Shown here piece by piece: positions 8,164 through 18,183 of a stretch of 64,000 nt of DNA. A program made the position numbers and the translations under genes. The stretch is taken from assembly GCA_023091665.1 (NCBI GenBank), contig JALJCQ010000022.1:310001-374000 (forward strand), in the 5' to 3' direction. The DNA is from Pythium myriotylum (lineage: Eukaryota > Oomycota > Peronosporomycetes > Pythiales > Pythiaceae). The notes beneath the pieces are model-generated. The model did no database searches. It worked only from the letters and a program-made list of their open reading frames with translations, and was not told the DNA's origin. Position 1 is the stretch's first letter; each line of letters starts with the position of its first letter.

Positions 8164-9815
8164 AGATGTCCCCACTGCCTGGCTCAAATGTGGTTTGAAG
8201 AGCGTTTTCATGGTAGAGGGACTTCTTGATGTGCTGTGGGCATGGACGCGTTTAGTTGCCACCTGTGCCGGCTCTTCCTCCTCCCCTAGAAGCGTTGACT
8301 ACTCATCAACACCCTGACAGCCGACTTTTCATCAAGAACATCCGCTCATTCAACGCAAATGCTGCATTCACATCAACAGGTGTTTGCGAAGAAGATGTCA
8401 CACACTCTCCCGGTTCTCCTTGTTACGTTATCTCAGGAGAAATGCATCATCTCATCAACTCCCTTCTTCCCCATCAGCCTGGGCAAGGCCGTTTCGCTCA
8501 GCTATACCTGTACGATGCGCAAGAGGCAGCTGTGTCGAGAAGTGCATATTTGATGCGTGTTGTACAAGACCGTAGCCTTCGCATACCACGACTTCTCGAT
8601 GATTTGATGACTGTTCTGAGTGAATCCACGCGTATGTCTGAATCCTTTACTCTGCCTCCAAACGACTGTCTCGACTACCGCACCAGGACTTCACTCTTAC
8701 GACTTCACGCGGCGCGCACGGCTCAAACAGCAGGTACGCATAACCTGCCAACGAGTGACGAGATCGAAATCATTCTACCATGTTCAGGGGAAGATAACGC
8801 AGTTGGTGATCGTGACATCGTGATTCAGTATCGTTCGTCAAGACTAAAGCGGATTCCATTTGTTCATCCTGCTCATATGCTCTCCATTACCCCCTTCTAT
8901 TTCCATACGGAGAAGACGGCTGGCGCATTGGTATCCCGTTAGTTAATTTAAATGCACACAGTGAAGCCGTTATGGTGGGACAAAGTGAAGATGAACGCGA
9001 GGAGGAGCCAGATGGTGGGGGAGATGACCTTAAGCAGGGACAAACGACTCAAAGACGCACCACAGTGTCCCTCCTTCAATACACAAGCTATCGACTGATG
9101 ATTCGACAAAATACCCAACTCCATCGATTTGGCCGCCTCTATCTTCAGTATGTTGTCGACAACTACGCGCGCATGGAAGCACAGCGGCTGCTCTACATTC
9201 GTAACCACCAGCATGATCTTCGTGCAGAATCATATCGAGGGCTGTGTGATGCGCTGAGCGCGGAAGGTGCAGTTTTGTTTTCATCTGTCGGCAGATGGAT
9301 CGTGTTGCCGTCGTCTTTCCAAGGTCCCCCGCGCCATATGCATGAGCAATACCAGGACGCAATGGCCATCATTCGCAAGTATATGAAGTGAAGTCGGATC
9401 TCTAACAATGACGTGCAATTTCAATTGGCCTGAGATTCGAAACAATCTCCTCCCCAATCAAACGCCTGCCAATAGACCCGACCTTTCTGTCCGTGTTTTC
9501 TACGTGAAGTTGAAGTCTCTGCTTCAAGATCTCCTGAAAAACCATGTCCTCGGTCACGTTTTGGCATATGTGTGGGTCATTGAATTCCAGAAACGTGGCC
9601 GACCTCATGCGACCAAGGTGACAGCAATGGAGAGACTGGTGATCAAAACTAAAAAGCTCCCCAAACCGAAGGGCTCCAAAACTTTTATTGAAGCGTGTAG
9701 ACGGCTTTACTTGCAAGACTGTTTGTTCCCTTCTGACAACTTTGACAAATGTACGACGGACGACACACACTTGGGCACTTTGACGGTTGCACTGCAATGC
9801 ATTTGTCTTTCATAA
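8164..9815 (+). pseudogene. Helitron N-terminal and Rep region, broken
   Basis: The zinc finger CPHCLAQMWFEE..CCGHGRV..LPPVPALPPP has a frameshift near 8226 and a TAG at 8253-8255. The helitron-like domain follows (LFIKNIRSFNANAAFTSTGV, GSPCYVISGEMHHLINSLLP, FAQLYLYDAQEA). It shifts frame near 8900 (PYGEDGWRIGIP continues in the new frame), and 8972-9391 encodes RFGRLYLQYVVDNYARME..VGRWIVLPSSFQGPPRHM. After another shift near 9395 the Rep core reads CNFNWPEIRNNLLP..VWVIEFQKRGRPHA. The conserved PHAH that forms the HUH metal site is cut after PHA, and what follows does not match, so a deletion removed the catalytic Tyr region. Confidence 0.82.
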
Positions 9816-10025
9816 CCCGTTCCTCGAAATGTGCACGCGTGCGGGTTGTGATTTGGCTCTGGTACGCAAAGCAACGGTGCAGTAGGCTCCACGCCTCAAA
9901 AGAATTGCTCAGCAGGCAGTGTCACCGTCACTCGAGCGCTCTCCTGGTCTTGCAGTTGGCTTTGGATTGCCCAGTCTCAGCCAGGTGATTTTGCGGAGAT
10001 TTCGGTATAGTAAAAGCAAGTATAT

Positions 10026-10050
10026 CTTATGCTGTTCAGAACAGCATAAG
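10026..10050. repeat. 25-bp palindrome
   Basis: CTTATGCTGTTC, a single A, then GAACAGCATAAG. It lies in the Helitron between the Rep and helicase remnants. Confidence 0.85.
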
Positions 10051-10085
10051 CACGTCCCATTTGGGTCACAGGGGTTAACACCAGA

Positions 10086-10778
10086 ATGGCTTCACTGATT
10101 CGAACATCCAAGCTTACCATCTGGGACGAAGTTGGAATGGTTCATCGCTATTGCATTGAAGCAGTTGAACGTCTCTATCGAGACATTATGTGGACAGTTG
10201 ATGAACATAACACAACTTTACCTTTCGGAGGTAAGGTCGTTTTACTTGGCGGGGACTTCAAGCAAGTATTAACGGTTATTCCCCGCGGTTCGAGGGCACA
10301 TGTTGTACTGTCTACGCTTCCTCATTCACCGCTTTGGCCAAGATTCAATGTGATGCGTCTTACTCAAAACATGCGAATACAAAACCTGCTTCATCAAGAC
10401 CAAATTTTTCCGAATACGTAACAAACGAGCAATTCCTTATTCACCGAGCTGTTCTTGCTGCCAAGAATGACGTTGTCAACGAAATTAACCGATATATGCT
10501 CGACAAAATGCCCAGTGCAGCAATCACACTTCGATCGACAGACACACTTTGTGCTGACCAAGGGCGCTCTTATGTACCCGACGGAATTTCTGAAGACCCT
10601 TGCTCCATCTGGATTGCCACCGCATCAACTCTACCTCGAACAAGGGATGCCTGTCCTACTTATGCGCAATTTACGCCCAGCTGCTGGCCTGTGCAACGGG
10701 GTTCGAATGATCGTGCGCCACATCGGGACAAGAATTGTCACATGTGAGATTGCAGTTGGTGATTCAGAGAAGCACTAA
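10086..10778 (+). pseudogene. Helitron Pif1-type helicase remnant
   Basis: ASLIRTSKLTIWDEVGMVHRYC carries the Walker B-like WDEV. It is followed by PFGGKVVLLGGDFKQVLTVIPRG (motif III-like) and MRLTQNMRI. The frame breaks near 10385. After YVTNEQFLIHRAVLAAKNDVVNEINRYMLDKMP the C-terminal motifs LPPHQLYLEQGMPVLLMRNL and GLCNGVRMIVRHIGTRIV lie in another frame and end at 10778. The Walker A half is missing. The pattern is that of the SF1B helicase domain of Helitrons. Confidence 0.82.
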
Positions 10779-10947
10779 TATAATAAGATAAAAGGTCACA
10801 GTGTATTGGGCATTCATATGGCGCCCGTTCACAATTGCGTCTCTTCACTGCCAAATAGCACGCTCATCTAGCGCCATGTTCTCCCCCCGCGATTGACGTC
10901 AAGGCTCAAGGCCAGATGCCATTACCCGTGACCAAGAGTTCATCGCC

Positions 10948-11100
10948 ATGCGTATTGCTGAAACTCGTCGTGAGTTCGAGTTCAAGCTCACCCAGATCTC
11001 AACATCAGTCGAGTACATCGTACAGCCGCTCCAGCACCTTGTGGTGAAGCGACAGGTGGAAACGACTCACACACCCACACTGCACTCTGAAACGGCCTAG
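10948..11100 (+). CDS. short unknown ORF, probably 3' fragment
   Basis: From the ATG at 10948 the frame gives 50 residues (MRIAETRREFEFKLTQIS..VVKRQVETTHTPTLHSETA), and it is open upstream to about 10897. The composition looks protein-like (amphipathic helix) rather than random. I do not recognise it. It follows the Helitron helicase directly and may be the tail of another repeat-encoded ORF. Confidence 0.3.
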   Translation: MRIAETRREFEFKLTQISTSVEYIVQPLQHLVVKRQVETTHTPTLHSETA

Positions 11101-11650
11101 ATATACGGGATTTACGTAGATTAACGGATATTAGTACGTCTGCAGGCGGTGGCGACCGTTCTGTACCGGTACCAACGGTACAGCCGGTCAAAACCGGTAT
11201 GTCTGATCCTCGTAGCCGATTGGCTAAAATGGGCTGCCGATCAGATCTGACCTAAGTCTGTATCTCGCCCAATTGTGAGGGGCGTAATTAGTGTCAGATG
11301 GGTAGAGTCGGACCAGGAGTTCAGCAGAGAAAGTGGGTTATAGAGTCAGCGTGGAGCCGGTATAGAGCTGGCCCCGAACTTAGTCAGCCGAACCTATCGG
11401 TAGATTCGTACTTAAGGCAGCTGGTGACAGCTATGGTAATGGACTTTCATTTTCACCGTCAAGTCCGCAATCAAGCCGCAAGACTTGGCGAGGAACGTCG
11501 ACACCAAGGCTCGCCGTCACCAACAGGAGGTGACGTTAAAGAAGACCCGGTGGACTCTGGCTATTGCAGTCGGGGGAAGCCGAAGAACCGCTCAAGGAGC
11601 AGCCAATTTGAAGCGCTGGAGCAAGTCTGGCAACGGCGTCGGCTGCACAA
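11101..11650. other. no assignable gene
   Basis: Two overlapping plus-strand frames (11298-11918 and 11485-11742) are open but show no recognisable motif, and the longer runs antisense through a transposase fragment. A local inverted motif (ACCGGTACCAACGGTACAGCCGGT) lies at about 11165-11190. Probably decayed repeat. Confidence 0.5.
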
Positions 11651-11651
11651 G

Positions 11652-11843
11652 TCAAGGCAAGGTCGTGTGCGCCGGTGGGATTGTCCCCACTATAGATGGC
11701 GAACAGCCAATGGCCTTGGCAACCAAACCAATTGCGGCGTAGCCTCTAAAACGCCGTTTTCGCTTCAAACGAGCAAAAAATGCGTGAGAATTCACAATCA
11801 TTTGCCTCTCGGCAAGGCTATACTCATGACGCTTCGGCGCCAT
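11652..11843 (-). pseudogene. transposase N-terminal helix-turn-helix fragment
   Basis: From the ATG at 11843 the protein begins MAPKRHEYSLAERQMIVNSH and continues with RFRGYAAIGLVAKAIGCSPS, a helix-turn-helix of the type found at the N-terminus of Tc1/mariner- or DDE_3-like transposases of oomycetes. Similarity stops at about 11690 and the frame ends soon after. The orientation is opposite to the DDE fragment at 12143-12610. Confidence 0.5.
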
Positions 11844-12142
11844 TGTTTCGAGATCGAAAAATCGGGTGAAAACGGTGCTGGTACGAAAAGAACGAGGCAA
11901 ACGTGTGCCATCCGATGAGCACGCTCGCGGTTCGATCGGTTCGGAACTCGAACCGCTACTCACATTTTCATTTGTGGACCGTAGGTTTCAGGGTCATGGC
12001 TCCTGACGAGTACAATAGAAAGCTATGGAACCGTATTCAAAAGAATACTAGTAACCCGTTCAGTTCGTAACGAACTGAAATCAGTTATAACAAAGATTGA
12101 TTGATTGCGATAAGAACAATTGTTGATTTAGTTTCGCAGAAA

Positions 12143-12610
12143 ATGTATGCGTGTTATCAGACGGCATTACTTAGTGCTGTGATAATAGGATGCGGTGTTA
12201 TCTACACGCGCGGTGCAGCGACAAAGGCAGAGTTCGTGCAGGAGTGCACAGAGGCGTGGAAAAGTGCCCTCAAGCCAAAAGACGACGACGATTATCACGG
12301 TAATTTTGACGCTCCACAGTTCGAACAGTGGTTTGAGCGTTTGTGTGCGGTTCTGCATACAAAGTACGGGGCGTGCAACATCTACATGGATGGCGCCTCG
12401 TACCACAAGCGGCAGCTTAACAATAGCCCGACCACGTCATGGCTCAAGGCTGAAATCATCGACTGGTTTTTAGGTACGCGATTGCTTTCTGCCTATTTCT
12501 TCAAACGAATTTTTGCCGGACTCAAGCGCCACAACACCGCGTGGCTCAAGTGCTACCGACACATTCAGCAACATGAAGATTCGTACATGAAGCAGGCTCA
12601 GAATGCATAA
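12143..12610 (+). pseudogene. DDE_3/Tc1-like transposase fragment
   Basis: The central part reads YHGNFDAPQFEQWFERL, then YGACNIYMDGASYHKRQ, then KAEIIDWF. MDGAxYH is the second catalytic Asp region of DDE_3-type transposases. The N-terminal DNA-binding part and the final acidic residue are not recognisable. The first possible ATG in frame is 12143; the frame is open a little further upstream without one. Confidence 0.6.
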
Positions 12611-13700
12611 ACCTCTATGAATAATTATCTACCGCACGCTCCCAGAGAGTATGGTTAAATGAGAAAGGGCGGACTCGAACAGCATGTCCGGAGAAATGAT
12701 GACCTTTCCCATGCACACCATATGTAATCGCCACATTGGCCAATCCGCAAGCTCCATTTGAGAAACCCTGTTCCCAAAGAAATTTTGTCTGCGAGGCACC
12801 TCAGGAGAACACACTTATCTCGGGAACGACGCCGATTCGTCAAAACCGGCTGCCAGAATCGAAATCTAATGGTCAGATTTTACCCCATATCTCGCTATCA
12901 CCCCTACTTTTCGATAGATAGGAGATGATCTGTGCTGCTTCAGTCACTGTAACGAGGTTTCAGGGTTCAGATAGGAGGACATCTGAACAGATCCGAGGTG
13001 AGGCATGCAAAACTGAGTCCAGATCTGATCGATTCTGGAGGTCAGCCGTAGTAGAAATAAACAAAAAAAATACAAAATGCATAGCATAGAGTCCTATCTG
13101 ATGAGCTGAAGTAGTGCGGCCGAGGGTAATTGGAAAGTGAGTGTATTCGAGATTTGAGTGTATTCGATATAGTTATTCTAGGGTTAGAATCTTCTTTCTA
13201 CGCGTCCTTAGTTCGACGTCCTCCCTGTTGTCGTTGAGAGCCGCTGGAGACGCTGTGCTGGCTATGGTTCTTGTTCTTGGTCTCTTTGTAGCAGCGCGCC
13301 GCTCATCGGCCCCGCTGTGGTTTCTTGTTGATCATGCATGCAGTGCTGATGACGCTTCTTGCCACCAGCGTAATGTAGATGATGCCACATGACGTCTGCG
13401 TAATGCAGATGATGCCAGACAGCGTCGGCGTAATATAGATCCCGGAGCCAATGCATTTGGACAAGTAGAGATGACACTCCTACTCGAGAGCGTCATCTTG
13501 ACCGCTGAAGATGATGCTGTTGTTCCTTGAGCGTCAATCTGATGATGTCCTTGGTCATGGGCGTTATCGGACACAGTGGCTGCATATGCAAACGTAGATG
13601 GATACACAGATGGGACAATGGTGATCGACCATGTCAGTTCGGCCATCAAGACGTGTCGCAGATCTTAGCGTGCCCTTTCAACTCCCACTCACGCTTGATT
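12611..13700. other. non-coding; probable 3' LTR region of copia 1
   Basis: No gene is supported. On the minus strand it lies directly after the copia RNase H stop, where a 3' LTR is expected. It contains a 30-bp tandem repeat (13370-13440) and a duplicated TGAGTGTATTCGA (about 13138 and 13155). The LTR limits cannot be fixed because no second LTR is present. Confidence 0.45.
13370..13440 (+). repeat. 30-bp tandem repeat, about 2.4 copies
   Basis: Units begin GCGTAATGTAGATGATGCC and GCGTAATGCAGATGATGCC, then a partial third (GCGTAATATAGATC). Confidence 0.8.
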
Positions 13701-13712
13701 CGTTCTAGCGGA

Positions 13713-14867
13713 TCAGCCGAGACCCACAGAGGCGCGAAGGGTGGTGAAACGTGTTGCGCTGAGCGCCTTGGTGAGGATGTAGGCGGGTTGCTCGGCGGTG
13801 GGGATGTACGGAAGCTCAATGCCGCCAGAGTCAATGCGTTCGCGCACAAAGTGATGTCGAATATCTACGTGCTTAGATCGGGCGTGATAACCAACGTTGC
13901 GGGCTAGCGCGATCGCCCCTTGATTATCCTCATAGATTACGGTTGGTTCCAGTTCGCGTGCGCCAAGGGCACAATAAGCTGTCGAGCCCGTACGACTTCT
14001 TGGGTGCACAGGCCTAGGGCCATGTACTCAGCTTCAGCTGAGCGCAACAGTTTTCTGGTACTTGGATCTGAAGATCGCCGGATAACCAGCGAGAAACACC
14101 ATCACTCCTGAGACAGACCTGTGTTTATCGACGTTGCTGCCCCAGTCGGCGTCGCTATAGGCGCAGAGATCTATTGACCATCCCGACCTCCGACTGAAGG
14201 TCAAAGCCATGTCCTTTGTCGAGTGTAAATACCGTAGAACATGCATCGCGGCCTTTCAGTGTGCTTGGCCGGGCGCATCAAGGAACGTGCTCAGATGGCA
14301 TACAGCATAGAACACGTCTGGTCGCGTTGTCATGGCAATGTAGAGAAGACATCCGACCAATGAGCGGTACGGTCGCTTTTCCATACTAGCAGTGTCGTTA
14401 GGGGTTGTAGTTGAATCTTTGCGACTCAGCTTCATGCCACTTTCGCATGGGTTATAAACACGCTTTACGCCGGCTTGGTTAGAACGGCTGTTCACGTCAC
14501 TAATGGACTGCGCCTGTGATAGGGTGAGCACTCGAGCCTTGTCGTCGTGTTGCAGCTCCATGACCAGAACGAATCGTGCTCGACCGAGGTTCTGCAGTCA
14601 GAACCGCTCGCCAATGCAGGCTTTGATATCGTTCACTTCATCGACAGTATGTGCAGCCACTAGCATGCCGTCGACGTAAAGGCAGATGTAGACCGTCGAT
14701 TCATCACGAGCTTTAATGTAGACACACGGGTCAGCCGTAGATGGCTGGAACCCGACTTTGATCAATACGGCATTGATTGTTTTGCTCCACACGTGCGCTG
14801 CCTGCCTTAGCCCGTATGGTGACTTGTTCAGTCGTAGCACTATGCTGTTGTCAAAACTCAATCCCAT
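13713..14867 (-). pseudogene. copia 1 reverse transcriptase and RNase H
   Basis: RT pieces: LNKSPYGLRQAAHVW, then YICLYVDGMLVA, where the usual YVDD is YVDG. RNase H pieces: RSLVGCLLYIAMTTRPDVFYAV, MHVLRYLHSTKDMAL, YSDADWGSNVDKHRSVSG and VIYEDNQGAIALARN..RSKHVDIRHHFVRE. The segments lie in different frames separated by stops (around 14565, 14250 and 14020). The order and spacing match a copia polyprotein C-terminus. Confidence 0.88.
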
Positions 14868-15024
14868 CCGGAATTTCCATGAACACTACTTCATCCGGAA
14901 CTCCATAGCGAAATGCGTTCTCAACATCGAACCGGTAGATTCACGAAACCACGAGCACATCACACAGCAAGTGTGATCCGAATCGAGTTCATGTTTACGA
15001 CGGAGGTATACGCCTCGGTATGGC

Positions 15025-15663
15025 CAGATTCCGACCGGATCAACTGATTCGACACAGTCTACAATTGTAAATAATATCTTGACCACCGCTGATCGCGGCG
15101 GGGCGCTGAGCCGCGCCCGCTCCGCTATGCTGCGCTAGAGCGCTCCCTAGTCGCCGACCTCCGCTTCGCTCCTGTGGCTCCGGAATAGATAGACCCTCCT
15201 CGAGGGGCCTTTGTACTCCGCGCTACGCGCCGCGCCCCCGATATCCGCTTCGCTGCGGTGGGGCTCCGCTCTTTAAGCGCCACAGACCATTTGTCGTAAA
15301 TGTGCAGTGTAATTATGCGCAATATTATCGTCTAGATATGGTTATTTATTTGTCTATTTATGTGATTAATATTGTCGTTTTCACCAAAATTTGTGGAACT
15401 GGCAGTGAAAGTGGAAGACATCCGAGTCGATTTTTATTTGGTTTTGGGCCAGTCAGAGAAGGCAAAGAGATTCTTGTCTGTCCACGGCGTGGATAAGAAT
15501 GGGGAAGTGGTTAGGTCTTTTGAAATTCAAAGCTCTGGTTGGCTGAATATTGATCGAATCGAATTGAAAACGATTGCCCAAAACGATTCGATTGGGGGTG
15601 GCCTCACAAATTCGAATGAAAGTGACAATATTGGGTCGAATCAGTTGACCTGGTCGGAATCTG
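15025..15663. mobile_element. 639-bp inverted-repeat (MITE-like) insertion in copia 1
   Basis: The ends are inverted repeats of 29 bp with two mismatches (15025-15053 and 15635-15663; CAGATTCCGACC start). The insertion separates the copia RT sequence ..RFGVN (15670-15690) from YTEAYTSVVNMNSIRI (15020-14970). No clear target duplication is seen. The interior holds a GC-rich block (15085-15290) and an AT-rich half with an open but unrecognised frame. Confidence 0.7.
15112..15145 (-). repeat. GC-rich motif, inverted copy of 6986-7019
   Basis: Reverse complement of the 34-bp motif at 6986-7019 with two differences. The block 15085-15290 around it is unusually GC-rich compared with its flanks. 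Confidence 0.8.
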
Positions 15664-15752
15664 ACACAAACAAGTTCACGCCAAAACGCTGTCGAAATCC
15701 TTGTGCCACGAGGCGAGCTTTGTACCTGACCACATCGACCTGCTCATTCTTT

Positions 15753-17060
15753 TTATGTTGAAGACTCATTTGGCACCGACGGTCTTCGTATCGGCTCCGC
15801 GAGCCACGATGTCCCATGTCTGGTTGCGCACCAAAGAGTCAATCTCATCTTAAATAGTTTGGCTCCAATCGTGTTTGTTTGGTCCAGTTGTTGCTTCGTG
15901 ATACGTGCTCGGAATACTAACTCGACTGTGCGCACGGCGGCCGCAAATGCACTCTTCCCCTCCTCTCCATCCACGCGTTGGTACTTCGTAGGTGGTTCTT
16001 CGTCTGAGTTGGTCTTCCTTTCGTTCTTGCCAGCGTTGTGGTCATAAACAACCACTTGTCGATTGTTTGGATCATTTTCTGTGCCGCTCTGCAGCAACCG
16101 CCGAGCGTTTGTAGACAAACTGTTCGGTAGGATCCGCGCCCGTGACGATATCGGTATCCGACGTTGAGGTGCTGGATGGAACACAATAACATCACTCCTG
16201 TTGGTCGATGATATTTCTGGGACCGGCCGGTCAATCGGACCGACGGGTTGTCCATGATCGTTATGTGCATCGTCGCCAGGTTCCTGAGCCACCAATGGCA
16301 TAGCCGCATCATCACCATGACTGGCCTCACCCTCACCCATAACAACATCGTCAACATGCTGCTGCGTGGGCATCGTCAACGATGTGGTAAGGATGTTCTC
16401 GACCAGCATTTGTTGGTCGAAGAAGGCATCTGGTACGTCGGACACATTTGACAACACGTTGATACCGTCGAGCTCCCGCTCGTCCAAACACAAGTCCTGG
16501 CCACCATGACTTTGTTCTGCTCGAGATCGTGTACCAGGCAGCCCGTGCCATCTTCCGCGTACCCGAGGAGCAGACACTTGAACGACTTCGGGTCGAGCTT
16601 AGTACGGAGCGCGGCATCGATGTAAGCGAAGCCTTCGCTACCAAAACCGCGGGTGTGCTCGAATGTGGGGACAGTCCCGTAGCAGATCTTAATCGGTGTA
16701 GTGTCTGGATTAGCTGTGGTTGTCATTCGGTTGAGCAGGTACTCAGCACACTTCACCGCATATCCCCACCAGACTGTGTCAACTTCATCGTACATATCAT
16801 GCTTCGAGCCATATCCGTGATGGTTCTGTTGGTGCGTTAGGCCGTTTTGCTGTGGTGTATATGGTACAGTACGCTGATGCACAATCCCGCTGTCGTTGCA
16901 GGTCTTGGCAAACTTTCTGTTGACGTAATCACCTCCATTGTCAGATCGCACGAAACGAATCCTAGCACCAAGTCGTCGCTTCATCATCTCTTTGTACTCT
17001 CTGAACTGCCAGACTTGCGTACATTCAAGAACATTAGGCGTGCCCCCCGGCGGATTGGAG
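15753..17060 (-). pseudogene. copia 1 integrase and following linker
   Basis: RIRFVRSDNGGDYVNRKFAKTC contains the second catalytic Asp (SDNGG), then HQRTVPYTPQQNGL precedes the position of the catalytic Glu. A local shift scrambles the next 20 residues, and DTVWWGYAVKCAEYLLNRM resumes. After the GAG-pre/linker region (KSFKCLLLGYAEDGTGCLVHD) comes an acidic spacer and then the RT start, TWDIVARGADTKTVGAK near 15770. The frame is disrupted several times. Confidence 0.82.
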
Positions 17061-17073
17061 ACTGGTGGGTATC
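17013..17073 (+). repeat. 60-bp direct repeat, first copy
   Basis: ACTTGCGTACATTCAAGAAC begins a block repeated at 17438-17497 with about eight differences; both copies contain CCCCGGCGGATTGGAGACT. The first copy is part of the copia integrase pseudogene. Confidence 0.8.
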
Positions 17074-18183
17074 CAATGGCTTCATTTTGGTCCATCAAAG
17101 CGTACGGCTGTTTCAAAGTTTATGATATTGCATGCCCCTGTGTCGTCCCGAAGGCTTGACTCTGTGTGGAAAGAATGTGCCAAAATTGTGGCTGATTTCT
17201 CATTCAGCAATATTTTCTCTTCTAAAAATGCTCGACCTAACTGCGGCGCACGATTTTCTCAACTTGCCTGCTTAAGTGAACCATTTGACATCCAATGGTC
17301 TGCTCAAGACCTTGTTATTGATTGCCCGTAAGCACTCTCCACATGGTCCAGACCTGATAACTCATGGGTCTGCCGCTGGATCGAGAATGCCCCGATTGAT
17401 TTGCTCTTTGAGCAATTATCTCGTGATCTAAGAACACACTTGCGTACATTCAAGAACACTAGGTGCGGCCCCCGGCGGATTGGAGACTAGTGAGTATTGC
17501 CATAGGATCATGATACGGACTTACTTGTTCTTGGCAATGAAGAACACATGATCACCTGGAAAGGAGAAATCTGCCAAAATCGATTGCTTGTGTCCTAAGA
17601 ATACTGGGCCAATAAGCCAAGACTTTAAAGGGTCAACACTGTCACGGACACACGACAGTTCAATACACTCATCGACAAGTGTACCCATCAGGCTATCCCC
17701 AACAAGCACATCTCGAGACTTTTCTGCCCACTTTGACGACATTAGCCCACCAACAAAGACCCCAAAAGATCCGTCAAATTAAAACTAGCTCATGATGGCT
17801 TTGAAGCTATTGAGAGTGCATCCAAGAGATGGCGTAAAGCGTCTATCTGCGGAAAACCTGTCGAAGAACTTGATTGGAATATATTTATGCCAGGTCCCCT
17901 CGACTTGCCACTTCTGAGGTTGAGTTCTGTCGTCGTTTTTGGCTTCGTCGCCTCCCAGTCAGGGTTCCAAAAATTCCTCTGTGCGGTCTTGAAAAGTGCC
18001 AATTACATGATGAAGATATCCTACAGCATATGAGACAATGGGAAACATAAGTTGTCTAACACGGTTTTTGAGGTTTTGAGAAAAACGCGATCCAAGTTGG
18101 GGAGCCGATCGGAGGTCCGAGAAGCACTTTTGTGGGAAACGACGACAAACTGTTGTCGAAAATACATTCCGAACCAACGGCCT
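17074..18183. other. no assignable gene; decayed coding-like sequence
   Basis: Plus-strand frames such as 17158-17331 (SVWKECAKIVADFSFSNIFS..) and pieces around 17790-18000 (HDGFEAIESASKRWRKASICG) look protein-like but are full of stops, and I cannot assign a family. It contains the second copy of the 60-bp repeat (17438-17497). Confidence 0.45.

Larger units (their letters stand above)
4460..10778 (+). mobile_element. decayed Helitron, split by a MULE
   Basis: On the plus strand, in order, are a zinc-knuckle ORF (4460-4734), the nested MULE (4735-8101), a Helitron-type zinc finger (CPHC...CCGHGRV...LPPVPALPPP, about 8167-8275), helitron-like and Rep segments (8276-9815) and a Pif1-type helicase segment (10086-10778). 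The 5' boundary may lie upstream of 4460. No convincing 3' hairpin plus CTRR end was seen. Frameshifts, stops and deletions (second His of the HUH motif, helicase Walker A) show that it is dead. Confidence 0.75.
13713..17100 (-). mobile_element. copia retroelement 1, degenerate
   Basis: On the minus strand the order is integrase (about 17050-16640), variable linker (16577-15760), RT start (about 15760-15664), an inserted 639-bp element (15025-15663), RT (15024-14600) and RNase H (14561-13713). This is the copia order with integrase before RT. Many frameshifts and stops occur. Gag, protease and the 5' LTR are missing or unrecognisable. Confidence 0.85.

Noticed and set aside
10860..10880. Helitron 3' end (CTAG near 10869)
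   Set aside because: No stable hairpin just upstream, so the end cannot be claimed.
11298..11918. 206-codon plus-strand ORF
   Set aside because: No motif; its second half is antisense to a transposase helix-turn-helix fragment.
15372..15761. 129-codon ORF in the 639-bp element as a possible transposase
   Set aside because: It would start near the element centre and run past its right end into copia sequence; no catalytic motif.
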